A stretch of 64,000 nucleotides of DNA from Mycobacterium sp. (GTDB lineage Bacteria > Actinomycetota > Actinomycetes > Mycobacteriales > Mycobacteriaceae). Shown here in pieces: positions 17,402-26,067 of this stretch. Under the pieces are notes generated by a model. The model had not been told where the DNA came from. It ran no database searches and was given only the letters and a program-made list of their open reading frames with translations. How positions within the stretch are numbered: the stretch's first letter is position 1; each line of letters opens with the position of its first letter. Both the position numbers and the translations under genes were made by a program. The stretch is from NCBI RefSeq assembly GCF_002863225.1, contig NZ_PKEK01000022.1, positions 59,025 through 123,024 of the forward strand, given 5' to 3'.

Positions 17402-17908
17402 TCACGCATTGTGAGTGGTCCGCTGGTGCAGGAATGCCAGCGCCTCGGGCGGAAAGAGTTCCAGCGGAAGCGCTGTCGTGCTCGGCCCATAGCGCGTTTG
17501 GACGAGCACCGTGGGTCCGGTGACCAGTACCGGCTTGAGTGCCGCATAGTCGATCACCAGCGTGCTGATCGGGGTGACGATCAGCAGCTCGTTGACCCCC
17601 AAGCCGGTGGCCCACACCGATCCGGGCGTCATGATCGCCTCCTGGGCCTTACCGCGCTGCCACAGCAAGAAAGCGAACAGCGCCGGAAACAGGACCACCA
17701 GAATCAGCCAGGCGAGGTTATGCGCCGGGTCGAGAACAACCGAGGTGACGACCAACGCCAGGCAGATCGCCCACAGGATGCCCAGGCGGCGCAGGCCGCT
17801 GGTTCGGATCAGCGTGGTGCGATAGAGCCTTCGCCCGTCACCGGGACCCGCGACCCACACATGGTGAACCGGTGGAAGCGGGCGTTGCGGCACTGTCGGC
17901 AGCGACAT
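17402..17908 (-). CDS. Two-helix membrane protein of unknown function
   Basis: This is a 168-residue protein that I do not recognise. Two adjacent hydrophobic segments (LGILWAICLALVVTSVVLD and LAWLILVVLFPALFAFLLW) lie near residues 42-85. A soluble C-terminal domain with VNELLIVTPISTLVIDYAAL and TRYGPSTTALPLELFP follows. GAGGAC precedes the ATG at 17908. It is upstream of and probably co-transcribed with the SnoaL-like gene. Confidence 0.7.
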   Translation of the reverse strand: MSLPTVPQRPLPPVHHVWVAGPGDGRRLYRTTLIRTSGLRRLGILWAICLALVVTSVVLDPAHNLAWLILVVLFPALFAFLLWQRGKAQEAIMTPGSVWATGLGVNELLIVTPISTLVIDYAALKPVLVTGPTVLVQTRYGPSTTALPLELFPPEALAFLHQRTTHNA

Positions 17909-18086
17909 GTCGTCCTCACATGCGGATTCCGGGTGATGCGCAGAACCCTAGCCGCAGGAGCATGTCCGCAGTTGGCGGATGCCGGGCCGGCGCATCACAC
18001 GACGGACGCCCACTGTTGGTTTGCCGGCCACCGGCGAGCGGGCTGTTTCTGCGAACCTTGACCTGACGTTCTCCGAAAGGTCCGCC

Positions 18087-20870
18087 ATGACAGAACACTT
18101 GCGTGCTTACAACAGTCTGTGGCAGGTCCGCAGCGACTCCTGGTGCCGTCTGGAGGAAGCCGCGGACCGGTTGACCCGTCCGGACACCGCCGGCGAGCTG
18201 AAAGAGAAATGCGTCGCGGCGTGCCAGGAGTTGCTGACCCGCCTGAGTTCGCTGGAGCCGTACTGGGCGTATCCGGGCTCGCCCCAGTTCGCGCGTGTGC
18301 AAAGGCTTTTCGCCGGAGGCAACCACGACAAGTTCTCCCAGGCCGTGGCGCGCATCAATCGCGCGCTGACCCAGGAGTCCTACCGCTCCGGGGATGTCGA
18401 GAACGCCGGCGCCGACGAATTGGACATGTTCCCGTCCGACCCGCGTCAGCTCGAGGGTCAGGCCGACAACGAGCGCGACCGCCCCTACTTCGAGGTGCTG
18501 GTCGTCGAGAAGATGACCGAGGCCCAGGAACGGGCGCTGCGCAACGAGGTTCGCAAGTGGCGCCGCCCCGACGACGAATTCGTCTACGAGCTGGTGGTGG
18601 TGGCCAGCGGCGACGAGGCGCTGATCGCGGCGCGACTCAACGTGAACCTGCAGGCGGTGGTGATCCGGCGGCGCTTCTCGGCGAAGTCGACCCGCGACCT
18701 GTCGTCGCTGTCGGAGTTCGTCGACACCGACGTGCTGCACGACCTGGTCGACCACTACTCACCCGAAGAGCGCGCGCAGATCCTGGCCACCTCGCTGGGC
18801 AAGCTGCGGCCGGAACTCGACCTCTACCTGATGACCGAAATCGAGGTCGAGGACATCGCCGGCCGGCTCGGTCAGTACTTCCGCCGGGTGTTTCATGCCC
18901 GCGAAGGAATGCTCGAGCTGCACCTGTCGATCCTGCACGGCGTCGCGGCCCGTTACCGCACGCCGTTCTTCAGTGCGCTCAAGCAGTACAGCCACCGGCC
19001 CACCGGCGTCTTCCACGCGCTGCCGATCTCGCAGGGCAAGTCGATTGTCAACTCGCACTGGATCAAAGACATGGTCGGGTTCTACGGCCTGGAAGTCTTC
19101 ATGGCCGAAACCTCGGCGACGTGTGGCGGTCTGGACTCGTTGCTGGAGCCCACCGGCCCGCTGCGGGAATCACAGCAGCTGGCCTCGAAAGCCTATGGCT
19201 CACGGCACACCTACTTCGTTACCAACGGCACCTCGACGGCCAACAAGATCATCACCCAGGCGGTGGTGGCCCCCGGTGACATCGTGCTGCTGGACCGCAA
19301 CTGCCACCAGTCGCACCACTACGGCATGATGATGGCCGGCGCGAATGTCGTTTACCTGGAGGCATATCCGCTCAACGACTACTCGATGTACGGCGCGGTG
19401 CCACTGCGCGAGATCAAGTCGAAGCTGTTGGCGCTCAAGCGGGCCGGCAAACTCGACCGCGTCAAGATGATGTCGCTGACCAACTGCACCTTCGACGGGA
19501 TCGTCTACGACGTCGAACGCGTCATGGAAGAGTGCCTCGCGATCAAGCCCGACCTGGTGTTCCTCTGGGACGAGGCGTGGTTCGCCTTCGCCCGGTTCCA
19601 CCCGGTGTACCGCACCCGGACCGCGATGGCGTCCGCGGCGGCGGTGCGCGAGCGGCTGCAGTCACCGGAATACAAGGCACAGTTCGAGCAGTACCTGGCC
19701 GAGCAGACCGCCGAAAACCCCCGTGACGACGACTTTTTGGACCGTCGGCTGCTGCCCGACCCGGCCCGGGCCCGGGTGCGGGTGTACGCATCGCAGTCCA
19801 CCCACAAGACGCTGACTTCGTTGCGGCAGGGGTCGATGATCCACGTCTTCGACCAGGACTTCGACCAGAAGGTCGCGGTGCCGTTCCACGAGGCGTACAT
19901 GGCGCACACCTCGACTTCGCCGAATTACCAGATCCTGGCGTCGCTGGACCTGGGTCGTCGCCAGGTCGCCCTGGAGGGCGCCGAGCTGGTGCAGCGTCAG
20001 ATCGAGAACGCCATGCAGTTGCGCGATGCGATCGACAACCATCCGCTGCTGAGCAAGTACATGAATTGCCTTGGCACGTCGCACCTCATCCCGGACCAGT
20101 TCCGCCCGACGGCGATCGACCAGCCGCTGCGCTCCGGTCTGCGCAACATGATGGCGGCCTGGCACGACGACGAGTTCGTGCTCGACCCGTCGCGAATCAC
20201 GTTGTCCATCGGGCGAACCGGGTACGACGGCGATACCTTCAAACGCGAGCAGCTGATGGACCGCTACGGCATCCAGATCAACAAGACGTCACGCAACAGC
20301 GTGCTGTTCATGACCAATATCGGCACCACCCGCAGCTCGGTCGCATTCCTGGTCGAGGTGCTGGTCAGCATCGCGGCCGAACTCGACCAGTCGATCTCGG
20401 AGATGAGCCTGGGTGAGCGCGAGCATTTCGAGCAGGCGGTCTGGCGGCTGACCGAACGCCCGGTGCCGCTGTGCAACTTCAGCGGATTCCACCCGGCTTT
20501 CCGGGACCACAGCGGTGCGGAGCCGACACCCGAGGGCGATGTCCGGCGCGCGTTCTACCTGTCCTACGACGACACCAACTGCGAATACCTCAGCGGCGAG
20601 CAGATCGACGAAAAGCTGGACGCCGGAATCGATGTGGTGTCGGCGACCTACGTGACTCCCTACCCGCCGGGTTTCCCGGTGCTGGTTCCCGGTCAAGTGT
20701 TCAGCCGCGAGATCCTGCAATTCATGCGCGACCTCGACACCAAGGAGATCCACGGTTACGAGCCGAACTTCGGCTACCGGGTGTACACCGAGAAGGCGAT
20801 CGAAACCGTCGCTGCCGCAGCGGGTGTGCCGTCCAATGGGCGCCATGTCGAGATGGTGATCGCCGACTAG
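18087..20870 (+). CDS. Orn/Lys/Arg-type PLP decarboxylase (Rv2531c-like)
   Basis: This is a 927-residue PLP-dependent amino-acid decarboxylase of the Orn/Lys/Arg major-domain family. A long N-terminal regulatory region (about residues 1-280) precedes the catalytic domain. Recognisable are SATCGGLDSLLEPTGP, FVTNGTSTANKI, the aspartate region LVFLWDEAWFAFARFHP, and the PLP-binding Lys in SQSTHKTLTSLRQG near residue 574. M. tuberculosis Rv2531c has the same size and architecture. The amino acid used is not known. The ATG at 18087 is preceded by a purine-rich GAAAGG. The stop overlaps the convergent nitroreductase by 4 nt. Confidence 0.9.
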   Translation: MTEHLRAYNSLWQVRSDSWCRLEEAADRLTRPDTAGELKEKCVAACQELLTRLSSLEPYWAYPGSPQFARVQRLFAGGNHDKFSQAVARINRALTQESYRSGDVENAGADELDMFPSDPRQLEGQADNERDRPYFEVLVVEKMTEAQERALRNEVRKWRRPDDEFVYELVVVASGDEALIAARLNVNLQAVVIRRRFSAKSTRDLSSLSEFVDTDVLHDLVDHYSPEERAQILATSLGKLRPELDLYLMTEIEVEDIAGRLGQYFRRVFHAREGMLELHLSILHGVAARYRTPFFSALKQYSHRPTGVFHALPISQGKSIVNSHWIKDMVGFYGLEVFMAETSATCGGLDSLLEPTGPLRESQQLASKAYGSRHTYFVTNGTSTANKIITQAVVAPGDIVLLDRNCHQSHHYGMMMAGANVVYLEAYPLNDYSMYGAVPLREIKSKLLALKRAGKLDRVKMMSLTNCTFDGIVYDVERVMEECLAIKPDLVFLWDEAWFAFARFHPVYRTRTAMASAAAVRERLQSPEYKAQFEQYLAEQTAENPRDDDFLDRRLLPDPARARVRVYASQSTHKTLTSLRQGSMIHVFDQDFDQKVAVPFHEAYMAHTSTSPNYQILASLDLGRRQVALEGAELVQRQIENAMQLRDAIDNHPLLSKYMNCLGTSHLIPDQFRPTAIDQPLRSGLRNMMAAWHDDEFVLDPSRITLSIGRTGYDGDTFKREQLMDRYGIQINKTSRNSVLFMTNIGTTRSSVAFLVEVLVSIAAELDQSISEMSLGEREHFEQAVWRLTERPVPLCNFSGFHPAFRDHSGAEPTPEGDVRRAFYLSYDDTNCEYLSGEQIDEKLDAGIDVVSATYVTPYPPGFPVLVPGQVFSREILQFMRDLDTKEIHGYEPNFGYRVYTEKAIETVAAAAGVPSNGRHVEMVIAD

Positions 20871-21547
20871 ACCTCGAACGGCTCGCCGTCGAAGCGCTCG
20901 CGGCTGGCCAGGTCGGCGACGCTCACCCGCCGCAGTTTGGTCAGCTGCTTGACCGGTTTGCCGAGCGGCAGGAACGCCGCAATGGCGTATGTGTCTGGTA
21001 CGCCCAGCAATTGGCGTACCCGTGGCTCCTCTGCGACCGCCATCGTCGAGATGGTGCCGCCGAAACCCTCGTTGCGCGCGGCCAGCAGGATGTTCCACAC
21101 CAACGGGTACACCGAGCCACCGCTGATCACCCCGATCCGGTCCAGGTGTTGGTCCATCGCCGCGACGACCTCGAGGTTGACGCAGACCGCAAGCACCACA
21201 GCGGAATTGACGAAAGGAGCGGTGAACTGCGCCGGCACGTCGGTACCCGCAATCTCCTCAGCCGTCAGCCCCGGCTCGTGCAGTGGATTCCAGGGGCTCT
21301 CGCCGTGGGCCACCTGCGCCGCGTAGCGGCGGGCACCCGTCAACGACAACTCGGCGAGCGTTTCGCGGGTCGCGCGGTCGCGGATCACGATCACGTGCGC
21401 GCCCTGGCGGTTGCCTCCGCTGGGCGAAAAGCGCGCGTTGTCGAGGATCCGCTCCAGCACGTCGTCGGGTAACGGGTCGCCGGTGTATTCGCGCGCCGCG
21501 AACGTCGTCCGCATGACGTCATAGATGTCCACCAACCCATAGTGCAT
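20867..21547 (-). CDS. Nitroreductase-family FMN protein
   Basis: This is a 226-residue nitroreductase-fold protein. The N-terminal IYDVMRTTFAAREYTGDPLPDDVLERIL and RFSPSGGNRQGAHVIVIRD carry the FMN-phosphate Arg and the Ser/Gly-rich loop of the family. The C-terminal region with GTISTMAVAEEPRVRQLLG and AAFLPLGKP closes the FMN site. The physiological substrate is unknown. It is divergent from the metallo-hydrolase gene, with 14 nt between starts. Confidence 0.88.
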   Translation of the reverse strand: MHYGLVDIYDVMRTTFAAREYTGDPLPDDVLERILDNARFSPSGGNRQGAHVIVIRDRATRETLAELSLTGARRYAAQVAHGESPWNPLHEPGLTAEEIAGTDVPAQFTAPFVNSAVVLAVCVNLEVVAAMDQHLDRIGVISGGSVYPLVWNILLAARNEGFGGTISTMAVAEEPRVRQLLGVPDTYAIAAFLPLGKPVKQLTKLRRVSVADLASRERFDGEPFEV

Positions 21548-21548
21548 C

Positions 21549-21554
21549 TACAGT
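21549..21554 (+). promoter_or_regulatory. Putative -10 box of the MBL-fold gene (leaderless)
   Basis: TACAGT fits TANNNT and ends 7 nt before the GTG start at 21562, inside a 14-nt divergent intergenic gap. Confidence 0.4.
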
Positions 21555-21561
21555 CCAAGTC

Positions 21562-22374
21562 GTGAGCACTCGCGTAGACGCCCGACGGCGTGACGTCGCA
21601 TTCAGCGTCCTCGGCGGCCCCACCACCGTCGTCGATCTCGGCGGTCGACGGTTCCTGATCGACCCGACGTTCGACGAACCAGGACCGCACGACTACCTGA
21701 AGAAGTTGGTCGGGCCGGCGATCCAGCCGGAGGCGTTGGGACCCGTCGACGCGGTGCTGGTCAGCCACGACAACCACCCGGACAACCTCGACGACGAGGG
21801 CCGGCGGGTGGCGCTGGCGGCGCCGCTGGTTCTGACCAACCCGGGCGCCGCGTCCCGGCTGGGCCCAGCGGCGGTCGGCATCGCACCGTTCGAGACGTTC
21901 CAGCTGCCCGCCGGAGACGGCGCGAAAGCGATTACGGTGCAGGCGGTCCCGGCGGTGCATGGTCCCGCGGACGGGGTGCGCGATGCGGGTGGTCACGTCA
22001 ACTGCGAGGTGACGGGTTTCGTGCTCTCGGGTGCGGGCCTGCCCACCGTGTACCTCAGCGGCGACAACGCGTCGATCGCCGCGGTCGGGGAGATCGCGCA
22101 GCGGGTGGGCAGCGTCGACGTCGCGGTGATTTTCGCGGGCGCCGCGAAGGTTCCGGCCAAGGAGCGTGGCCGTCCGCTGACCATGACCGGTCAGCGTGCC
22201 GCGGCCGCCGCTGAAGTGCTGGGCGCCCGGCTGGTCATCCCGGCGCACGTGGACGGGTGGGCGCATTTCAGCGAAGGCGTCGGAGAGGTCGGCGTCGCCT
22301 TCGACGATGCCGGGATTCTCGATCGGCTCGCCGTCGCACCCTACGGCGAATGGATCGTTCCGCCCTGGCTGTGA
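21562..22374 (+). CDS. MBL-fold (UlaG-like) metallo-hydrolase
   Basis: This is a 270-residue metallo-beta-lactamase fold protein of the UlaG-like branch. The metal motif is SHDNHPDNLDDEGR, in which the usual HxHxDH has Asn as its last residue, a variant common in this branch. VYLSGDNAS supplies the bridging Asp and IPAHVDGWAHF the last His ligand. The substrate is unknown; relatives include phosphodiesterase- and lactonase-like enzymes. The GTG start fits the leaderless promoter. The gene ends 65 nt before a dispersed palindrome. Confidence 0.85.
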   Translation: MSTRVDARRRDVAFSVLGGPTTVVDLGGRRFLIDPTFDEPGPHDYLKKLVGPAIQPEALGPVDAVLVSHDNHPDNLDDEGRRVALAAPLVLTNPGAASRLGPAAVGIAPFETFQLPAGDGAKAITVQAVPAVHGPADGVRDAGGHVNCEVTGFVLSGAGLPTVYLSGDNASIAAVGEIAQRVGSVDVAVIFAGAAKVPAKERGRPLTMTGQRAAAAAEVLGARLVIPAHVDGWAHFSEGVGEVGVAFDDAGILDRLAVAPYGEWIVPPWL

Positions 22375-22438
22375 ACTACCTTGCGCCACATCAGCCTCAG
22401 GGGTCCCCGAGGGTAGGCATATATCGCTTTCGCGATTT

Positions 22439-22544
22439 GTCACCACATGCGATATCACCGACCGGCGCGATATCGCATGTGGTGACGATTTCAGAAAAGA
22501 TTGTGTCCCCAGTCCCAGGTACGGGTGGGGTCGCTGTGACTCAG
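22439..22544. repeat. Dispersed palindromic element, copy B
   Basis: An 18-bp perfect inverted repeat (22439-22456 and 22469-22486; right arm gatatcgcatgtggtgac) flanks a 12-nt loop. It is followed by cgatttcagaaaagattgtg and a terminus gctgtgactcag at 22533-22544. It lies between two convergent genes, where it could also act as a bidirectional terminator. Confidence 0.8.
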
Positions 22545-22548
22545 TACG

Positions 22549-23607
22549 TCAGCCGCGCACGGCCGAGACGGTCCACGCCGGCAGGATCGGCGCCCGGGTC
22601 AGGAAGTGGTCGCCCTGGCCGATACTGCGCAGCAGCGCCTGGGTGCGCAGGATGCAGCAGCCCATCCGCGCCATCGCGAAGATCTCGTACCAGTCGAGGG
22701 CGATCAGGTCGCGGCCGATCATCTCCTCGAAACGGCGGATCAGCACCTCGCGGCTGTCGAAGCCGGGTAGTTCGGGGTCGGCGTCAATCCCGTTGACTTC
22801 CAACATTTGTCGACGGGTCGCGAGCCACCAGGCGAAGTCCGTCTCGGCCGGGCACAGGCAGGCCTGCTCCCAGTCCAGCACGCCGACGATCTGTCCGTCG
22901 TCACCGAAGATCGCGTTGGACAGCCGAGCGTCGTTCCAGCACACCGCGGCGTCGCCCTCGTAGTCGGGCTGGTGGCGGTGCAGCCACTCGAATGCCTCGG
23001 TCATGATGTCCGGAGTCTGGTTGTCGGTGCCCCAGGCGGCGTACTCCTGCCACCAGGTCAGCTCGGCGGAAACGCCTGTGCCTGTGGGTCGATGGAGCCA
23101 TGTCGCCTCGTCGACCGGCACACGCTGAAGTGCTGCAAGCGTTTCCAGGAACGAGTCGTGGGCGCGGCGCTGCACCTGCGGGCCCGCGTCGTGCAGCCAG
23201 CCGCGGGTGGCATAGGTGGTGTCCGACGGGGTGTGTCCGACGATGCGCGGCATGACCAGGAATTTCGAGTCGATCCACGACTCGTCGGGCTCGTAGAGAA
23301 TCGGCGACGGGGTCGCGATCCCATGCCGGTGCAGGTACTCCTGAGTGCGGGTCTGCGCGGCCAGGTCATAGTCGGGATAGATGCCACCGCCGGCCGGCGG
23401 GATCCGCAGCACGTAGTCGCTGGAGCGGCCATCGACGTCCGCGGTGAACACCAGGCTTTCGCTGGACCAGCCGGCCGCGCGGTTCGCTGCTTTCAGCTCG
23501 GAGACAATGGCATCAGCGTCAGATCGGTGGCTGAACCACGTCTCGAGCCGGGCCCGGGTGTCCGCCAGGTCGCGTTGAACGAGCGCGATTCCCGCCATGC
23601 CGTTCAC
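22549..23607 (-). CDS. APH-fold phosphotransferase family protein
   Basis: This is a 352-residue member of the aminoglycoside-phosphotransferase-like kinase fold. The ATP-side lysine region lies around VLRIPPAGGGIYP. The catalytic loop is CWNDARLSNAIF, where the usual HGD of the Brenner motif is replaced by WND while Asp and Asn are kept. GVLDWEQACLCP supplies the metal-binding Asp. Substrate unknown; mycobacteria carry many such genes. The start may be the GTG at 23607 or the ATG at 23598. It is divergent from an alpha/beta-hydrolase gene across a region with TTTACA boxes. Confidence 0.85.
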   Translation of the reverse strand: MNGMAGIALVQRDLADTRARLETWFSHRSDADAIVSELKAANRAAGWSSESLVFTADVDGRSSDYVLRIPPAGGGIYPDYDLAAQTRTQEYLHRHGIATPSPILYEPDESWIDSKFLVMPRIVGHTPSDTTYATRGWLHDAGPQVQRRAHDSFLETLAALQRVPVDEATWLHRPTGTGVSAELTWWQEYAAWGTDNQTPDIMTEAFEWLHRHQPDYEGDAAVCWNDARLSNAIFGDDGQIVGVLDWEQACLCPAETDFAWWLATRRQMLEVNGIDADPELPGFDSREVLIRRFEEMIGRDLIALDWYEIFAMARMGCCILRTQALLRSIGQGDHFLTRAPILPAWTVSAVRG

Positions 23608-23636
23608 ATTTACATATGACGGTTCGGATGTAAATG
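23607..23636. promoter_or_regulatory. Candidate operator: ATTTAC inverted repeat
   Basis: CATTTACAT (23607-23615) and ATGTAAATG (23628-23636) are perfect reverse complements separated by 12 nt. A further CTTTACA lies at 23645-23651. The repeat sits between two divergent starts. The same TTTACAT word occurs in front of the nearby TetR gene, which is the obvious candidate repressor. Confidence 0.55.
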
Positions 23637-23670
23637 GTCCGATCCTTTACACCGGCGGGAAGCGCTGTAA

Positions 23671-23676
23671 TACGCT
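23671..23676 (+). promoter_or_regulatory. Putative -10 box of the hydrolase gene (leaderless)
   Basis: TACGCT fits TANNNT and ends 6 nt before the GTG start at 23683. The candidate operator lies 35 nt further upstream. Confidence 0.45.
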
Positions 23677-23682
23677 CGCCGG

Positions 23683-24522
23683 GTGACTTCGCCGCAGACG
23701 CTCACGTTCGGAGCCATTGAGGACACGTCGTTGCCATTGGCGGTGCTCGTCCACGGCTTCCCCGACACCCCGTTCACCTGGCGGCATCTCGGACCCGAGC
23801 TCGCCGGGCGCGGCTACCGGGTGGCGGCGCCCTGGCTGCCCGGTTACGACGCGCCGACCGACCAGCCGATCAGCACGGGCACTTACGTTCGCCACCTGCT
23901 CGACGTCCGTCGTCGCTACGACGGCGACGACCGCGCGGTTCTCGTCGGGCACGACTGGGGAGCGCAGGCCGGCTACGGGGTCGTCAGCGCCGAACCGAAT
24001 GCGTTCAGCCGCTTTGTCGCACTTGCCGTTCCGCCGGTTTCCGCTCTTGCCGGGGGGCTGTTCAGCCACGCCCAGCTCAAGCGGTCGTTCTACATCTACT
24101 TCATCCAACAGGTCGGCATGGCCGAGGTGGCGCTGGTGGCACCGGGGTTCTGGGAGGCGCTGTGGGCGGATTGGTCGCCGGGTTACGACGCGACGGAGGA
24201 CATCGCCGAACTGCGGAAGCACGTCGGCGCGGACAACATCGCCAATGTCGTTGGGCCGTATCGTGCCTCGTTCAACCCGCAGTTCGCCGACCCGAACGCC
24301 GAGGCGGAGACGCTGGCCACCATGCAATTGCCGCCGGTGCCGACGCTGTATCTGCACGGGACGAATGACGGGGCGGTCGGGGCCGACCTGCTCGACGACC
24401 TCGGCCAGTACTTCCCGGCCGCGGGGTCGGCCGCGGAAATCCTTGACGGCGTCGGTCACTTCCTGCACCTGGAAAATCCAGAGCTGGTCGCGAAGAAGAT
24501 CGCCGGCTGGCTAGGCGTGTGA
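23683..24522 (+). CDS. Alpha/beta hydrolase (epoxide-hydrolase-like)
   Basis: This is a 279-residue alpha/beta hydrolase. It shows the oxyanion-hole motif LVHGFPDTPFTW, the nucleophile elbow LVGHDWGAQAGYG with Asp as nucleophile (epoxide hydrolase or dehalogenase type), a charge-relay Asp region YLHGTNDGAVGADL, and the His in ILDGVGHFLHLENPE. The natural substrate is unknown. The gene is convergent with tetR, overlapping it by 12 nt, and its promoter carries the candidate operator. Confidence 0.88.
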   Translation: MTSPQTLTFGAIEDTSLPLAVLVHGFPDTPFTWRHLGPELAGRGYRVAAPWLPGYDAPTDQPISTGTYVRHLLDVRRRYDGDDRAVLVGHDWGAQAGYGVVSAEPNAFSRFVALAVPPVSALAGGLFSHAQLKRSFYIYFIQQVGMAEVALVAPGFWEALWADWSPGYDATEDIAELRKHVGADNIANVVGPYRASFNPQFADPNAEAETLATMQLPPVPTLYLHGTNDGAVGADLLDDLGQYFPAAGSAAEILDGVGHFLHLENPELVAKKIAGWLGV

Positions 24523-25059
24523 GCGCGCGCGACTGAGCCCCGCGGCGTGCCGTAACTCGGCCAGGAAGCCCTCGGGGGTGTCGTCGCTGATCACGTAGTG
24601 GCACACCGCGATTCGCACCACCGCTGCGGCAGCGACCTGTGCGTGCTCGCCGCCGATGATCCGTGCGATGCGGTCTCGCATGATCGGCAGCACCCGTTTC
24701 ATCTGCTGCAGAACATGTTCGGGCTCGGTCTCGGCCAACGATCCCAGCGAATAGCTGTGCTGGAAGTCGACGACGAAGCGCAGCGCGGCATCGAGCCGGT
24801 CCGCTCCGCTCAACCCGGCGATCGCGGTGGCGATTCCGGCGTCGAAATTGTCCTGCTCGTACAGGCCGAACGCCTCGAGCAGGCCCTCTTTGGAGCCGAA
24901 GTAGCGGTACAGCGTCGGGCGCGACACCTTGGCCTCGACGGCCACATCGGACAGTTGCAGCCGTCGACGCCCATCGCGGGCCAGCACGACGAAAGTGGCG
25001 GCAAGGATGCGCCGCCGCGTCGATTGCTCGGCGGCGGCGGCATGCCCGGAAGCCACCAT
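24511..25059 (-). CDS. TetR-family transcriptional regulator
   Basis: This is a 182-residue repressor. The N-terminal helix-turn-helix reads RRRILAATFVVLARDGRRRL, then QLSDVAVEAKVSRPTLYRYFGSKEGLL, which is canonical for TetR. The ligand domain is unassigned. The ATG at 25059 is preceded by AAAGGA; longer in-frame starts reach into the divergent gene. A TTTACATT word lies just upstream at 25067-25074, like the inverted repeat at 23607-23636. It may therefore control itself, the adjacent hydrolase and phosphotransferase, and the divergent operon. Confidence 0.88.
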   Translation of the reverse strand: MVASGHAAAAEQSTRRRILAATFVVLARDGRRRLQLSDVAVEAKVSRPTLYRYFGSKEGLLEAFGLYEQDNFDAGIATAIAGLSGADRLDAALRFVVDFQHSYSLGSLAETEPEHVLQQMKRVLPIMRDRIARIIGGEHAQVAAAAVVRIAVCHYVISDDTPEGFLAELRHAAGLSRARSHA

Positions 25060-25064
25060 CGTGT

Positions 25065-25091
25065 CCTTTACATTCAAGGGGGCAAATGTCA
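25065..25091. promoter_or_regulatory. Candidate TetR operator in the divergent promoter
   Basis: CCTTTACATT (25065-25074) faces CAAATGTCA (25083-25091) as an imperfect inverted repeat, ACATT...AATGT. It lies between tetR and the ferritin-like gene and shares the TTTACAT word with the site at 23607-23636. Confidence 0.45.
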
Positions 25092-25135
25092 CACTGACCC
25101 TACCGCTGACCCTGGCCGATTGGAAGGTAGCGACG

Positions 25136-26062
25136 GTGACCAACCTCGTGATCCGCAAGATCCCGTGGGAGTTCGATGCGAGTGTGCCGTTCATGTGGCA
25201 ACCGGACAATCCGAATTTCGGGTTGTTCTGCAACGCATTCACATTCATCGCCGTGCCGTTCGAGCGCTACATCGTCAACGTGGTCCGCCAGGCCCACGAC
25301 ACGCTGCAGCAGGACCCGGCCGTCGCTGCCGAGGCCGAAGCCTTCCTGCGGCAGGAGGCGCAACACGCCTCGGCGCACCGGAAACACATGCTCGCTCTGG
25401 TGCAGCGGTATCCCGATCTCGAGCAGTGCTACGACGACGCCTGCCGCGCCTATGACCAGTTGCTTACCGAACGCCCGATCGAATTTCACGCCGCCTACAT
25501 CGCCAACCTGGAGGCGACGTTCACCCCGCTGTTCAAATTGATTCTGGACAACCGGGATTCGCTGTTCGGTGCGGGGGACCGGCGGGTTGCCTCGCTGATG
25601 GCTTGGCATTTCGTCGAGGAGATCGAACACCGCAGCTCCGGGCTGATTCTGTACCGGCACCTCTGTCCCGACCCGTGGTACCGGACCAAACTCATCCGGG
25701 CCACCTTCGATCACGTCGGCACGGTCGCGGGGGAGATCGCCAAGGTCTTCGACGAGGTGGTCCCCTTCGAGGACCGCGGCGCTTCGACCCGGCAGTTGCT
25801 GTCGATCTCATTGCTCTACGGCGAGTTCATGTTTCGCGGGCCGGGTGGTAAGCGCCGACGTGCCCGGCGCGGCGGGCCGCCGACCCTTTTCAATGCGGTC
25901 CCGACCCGCGAACTGGTCGCCATGGCATGGCGGTTGCTGTTGTCGCAGACACCGCATCACGACCCGGCCGATCAGCCGCTGCCGGAGTGGGCCGACACCT
26001 GGATGCGCGAATACGCCGACGGTGTCGACATGACCCGGTACTTCCCTGCGACCGAAAGGTAA
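25136..26062 (+). CDS. Predicted metal-dependent hydrolase (ferritin-like helices)
   Basis: This is a 308-residue protein of the predicted metal-dependent hydrolase family (Metal_hydrol). The helical core has two Glu-x-x-His motifs, FLRQEAQHASAHRKH near residue 80 and WHFVEEIEHRSSG near residue 160, as expected for a diiron ferritin-like site. The reaction is unknown. A GTG start at 25136 is chosen because GGAAGG precedes it at normal spacing and the conserved IRKIPWEFD follows; the longer in-frame form would overlap tetR. The next gene begins 6 nt later, so the two form an operon. Confidence 0.8.
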   Translation: MTNLVIRKIPWEFDASVPFMWQPDNPNFGLFCNAFTFIAVPFERYIVNVVRQAHDTLQQDPAVAAEAEAFLRQEAQHASAHRKHMLALVQRYPDLEQCYDDACRAYDQLLTERPIEFHAAYIANLEATFTPLFKLILDNRDSLFGAGDRRVASLMAWHFVEEIEHRSSGLILYRHLCPDPWYRTKLIRATFDHVGTVAGEIAKVFDEVVPFEDRGASTRQLLSISLLYGEFMFRGPGGKRRRARRGGPPTLFNAVPTRELVAMAWRLLLSQTPHHDPADQPLPEWADTWMREYADGVDMTRYFPATER

Positions 26063-26067
26063 TCGAT

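Noticed and set aside
18119..19279. Frame +1 inside the decarboxylase
   Set aside because: It overlaps the conserved PLP enzyme; the product is Arg/Gly-rich without motifs.
22439..22544. Copy B read simply as an intrinsic terminator
   Set aside because: It could terminate here, but related copies lie in a divergent promoter region and have a conserved non-hairpin terminus.
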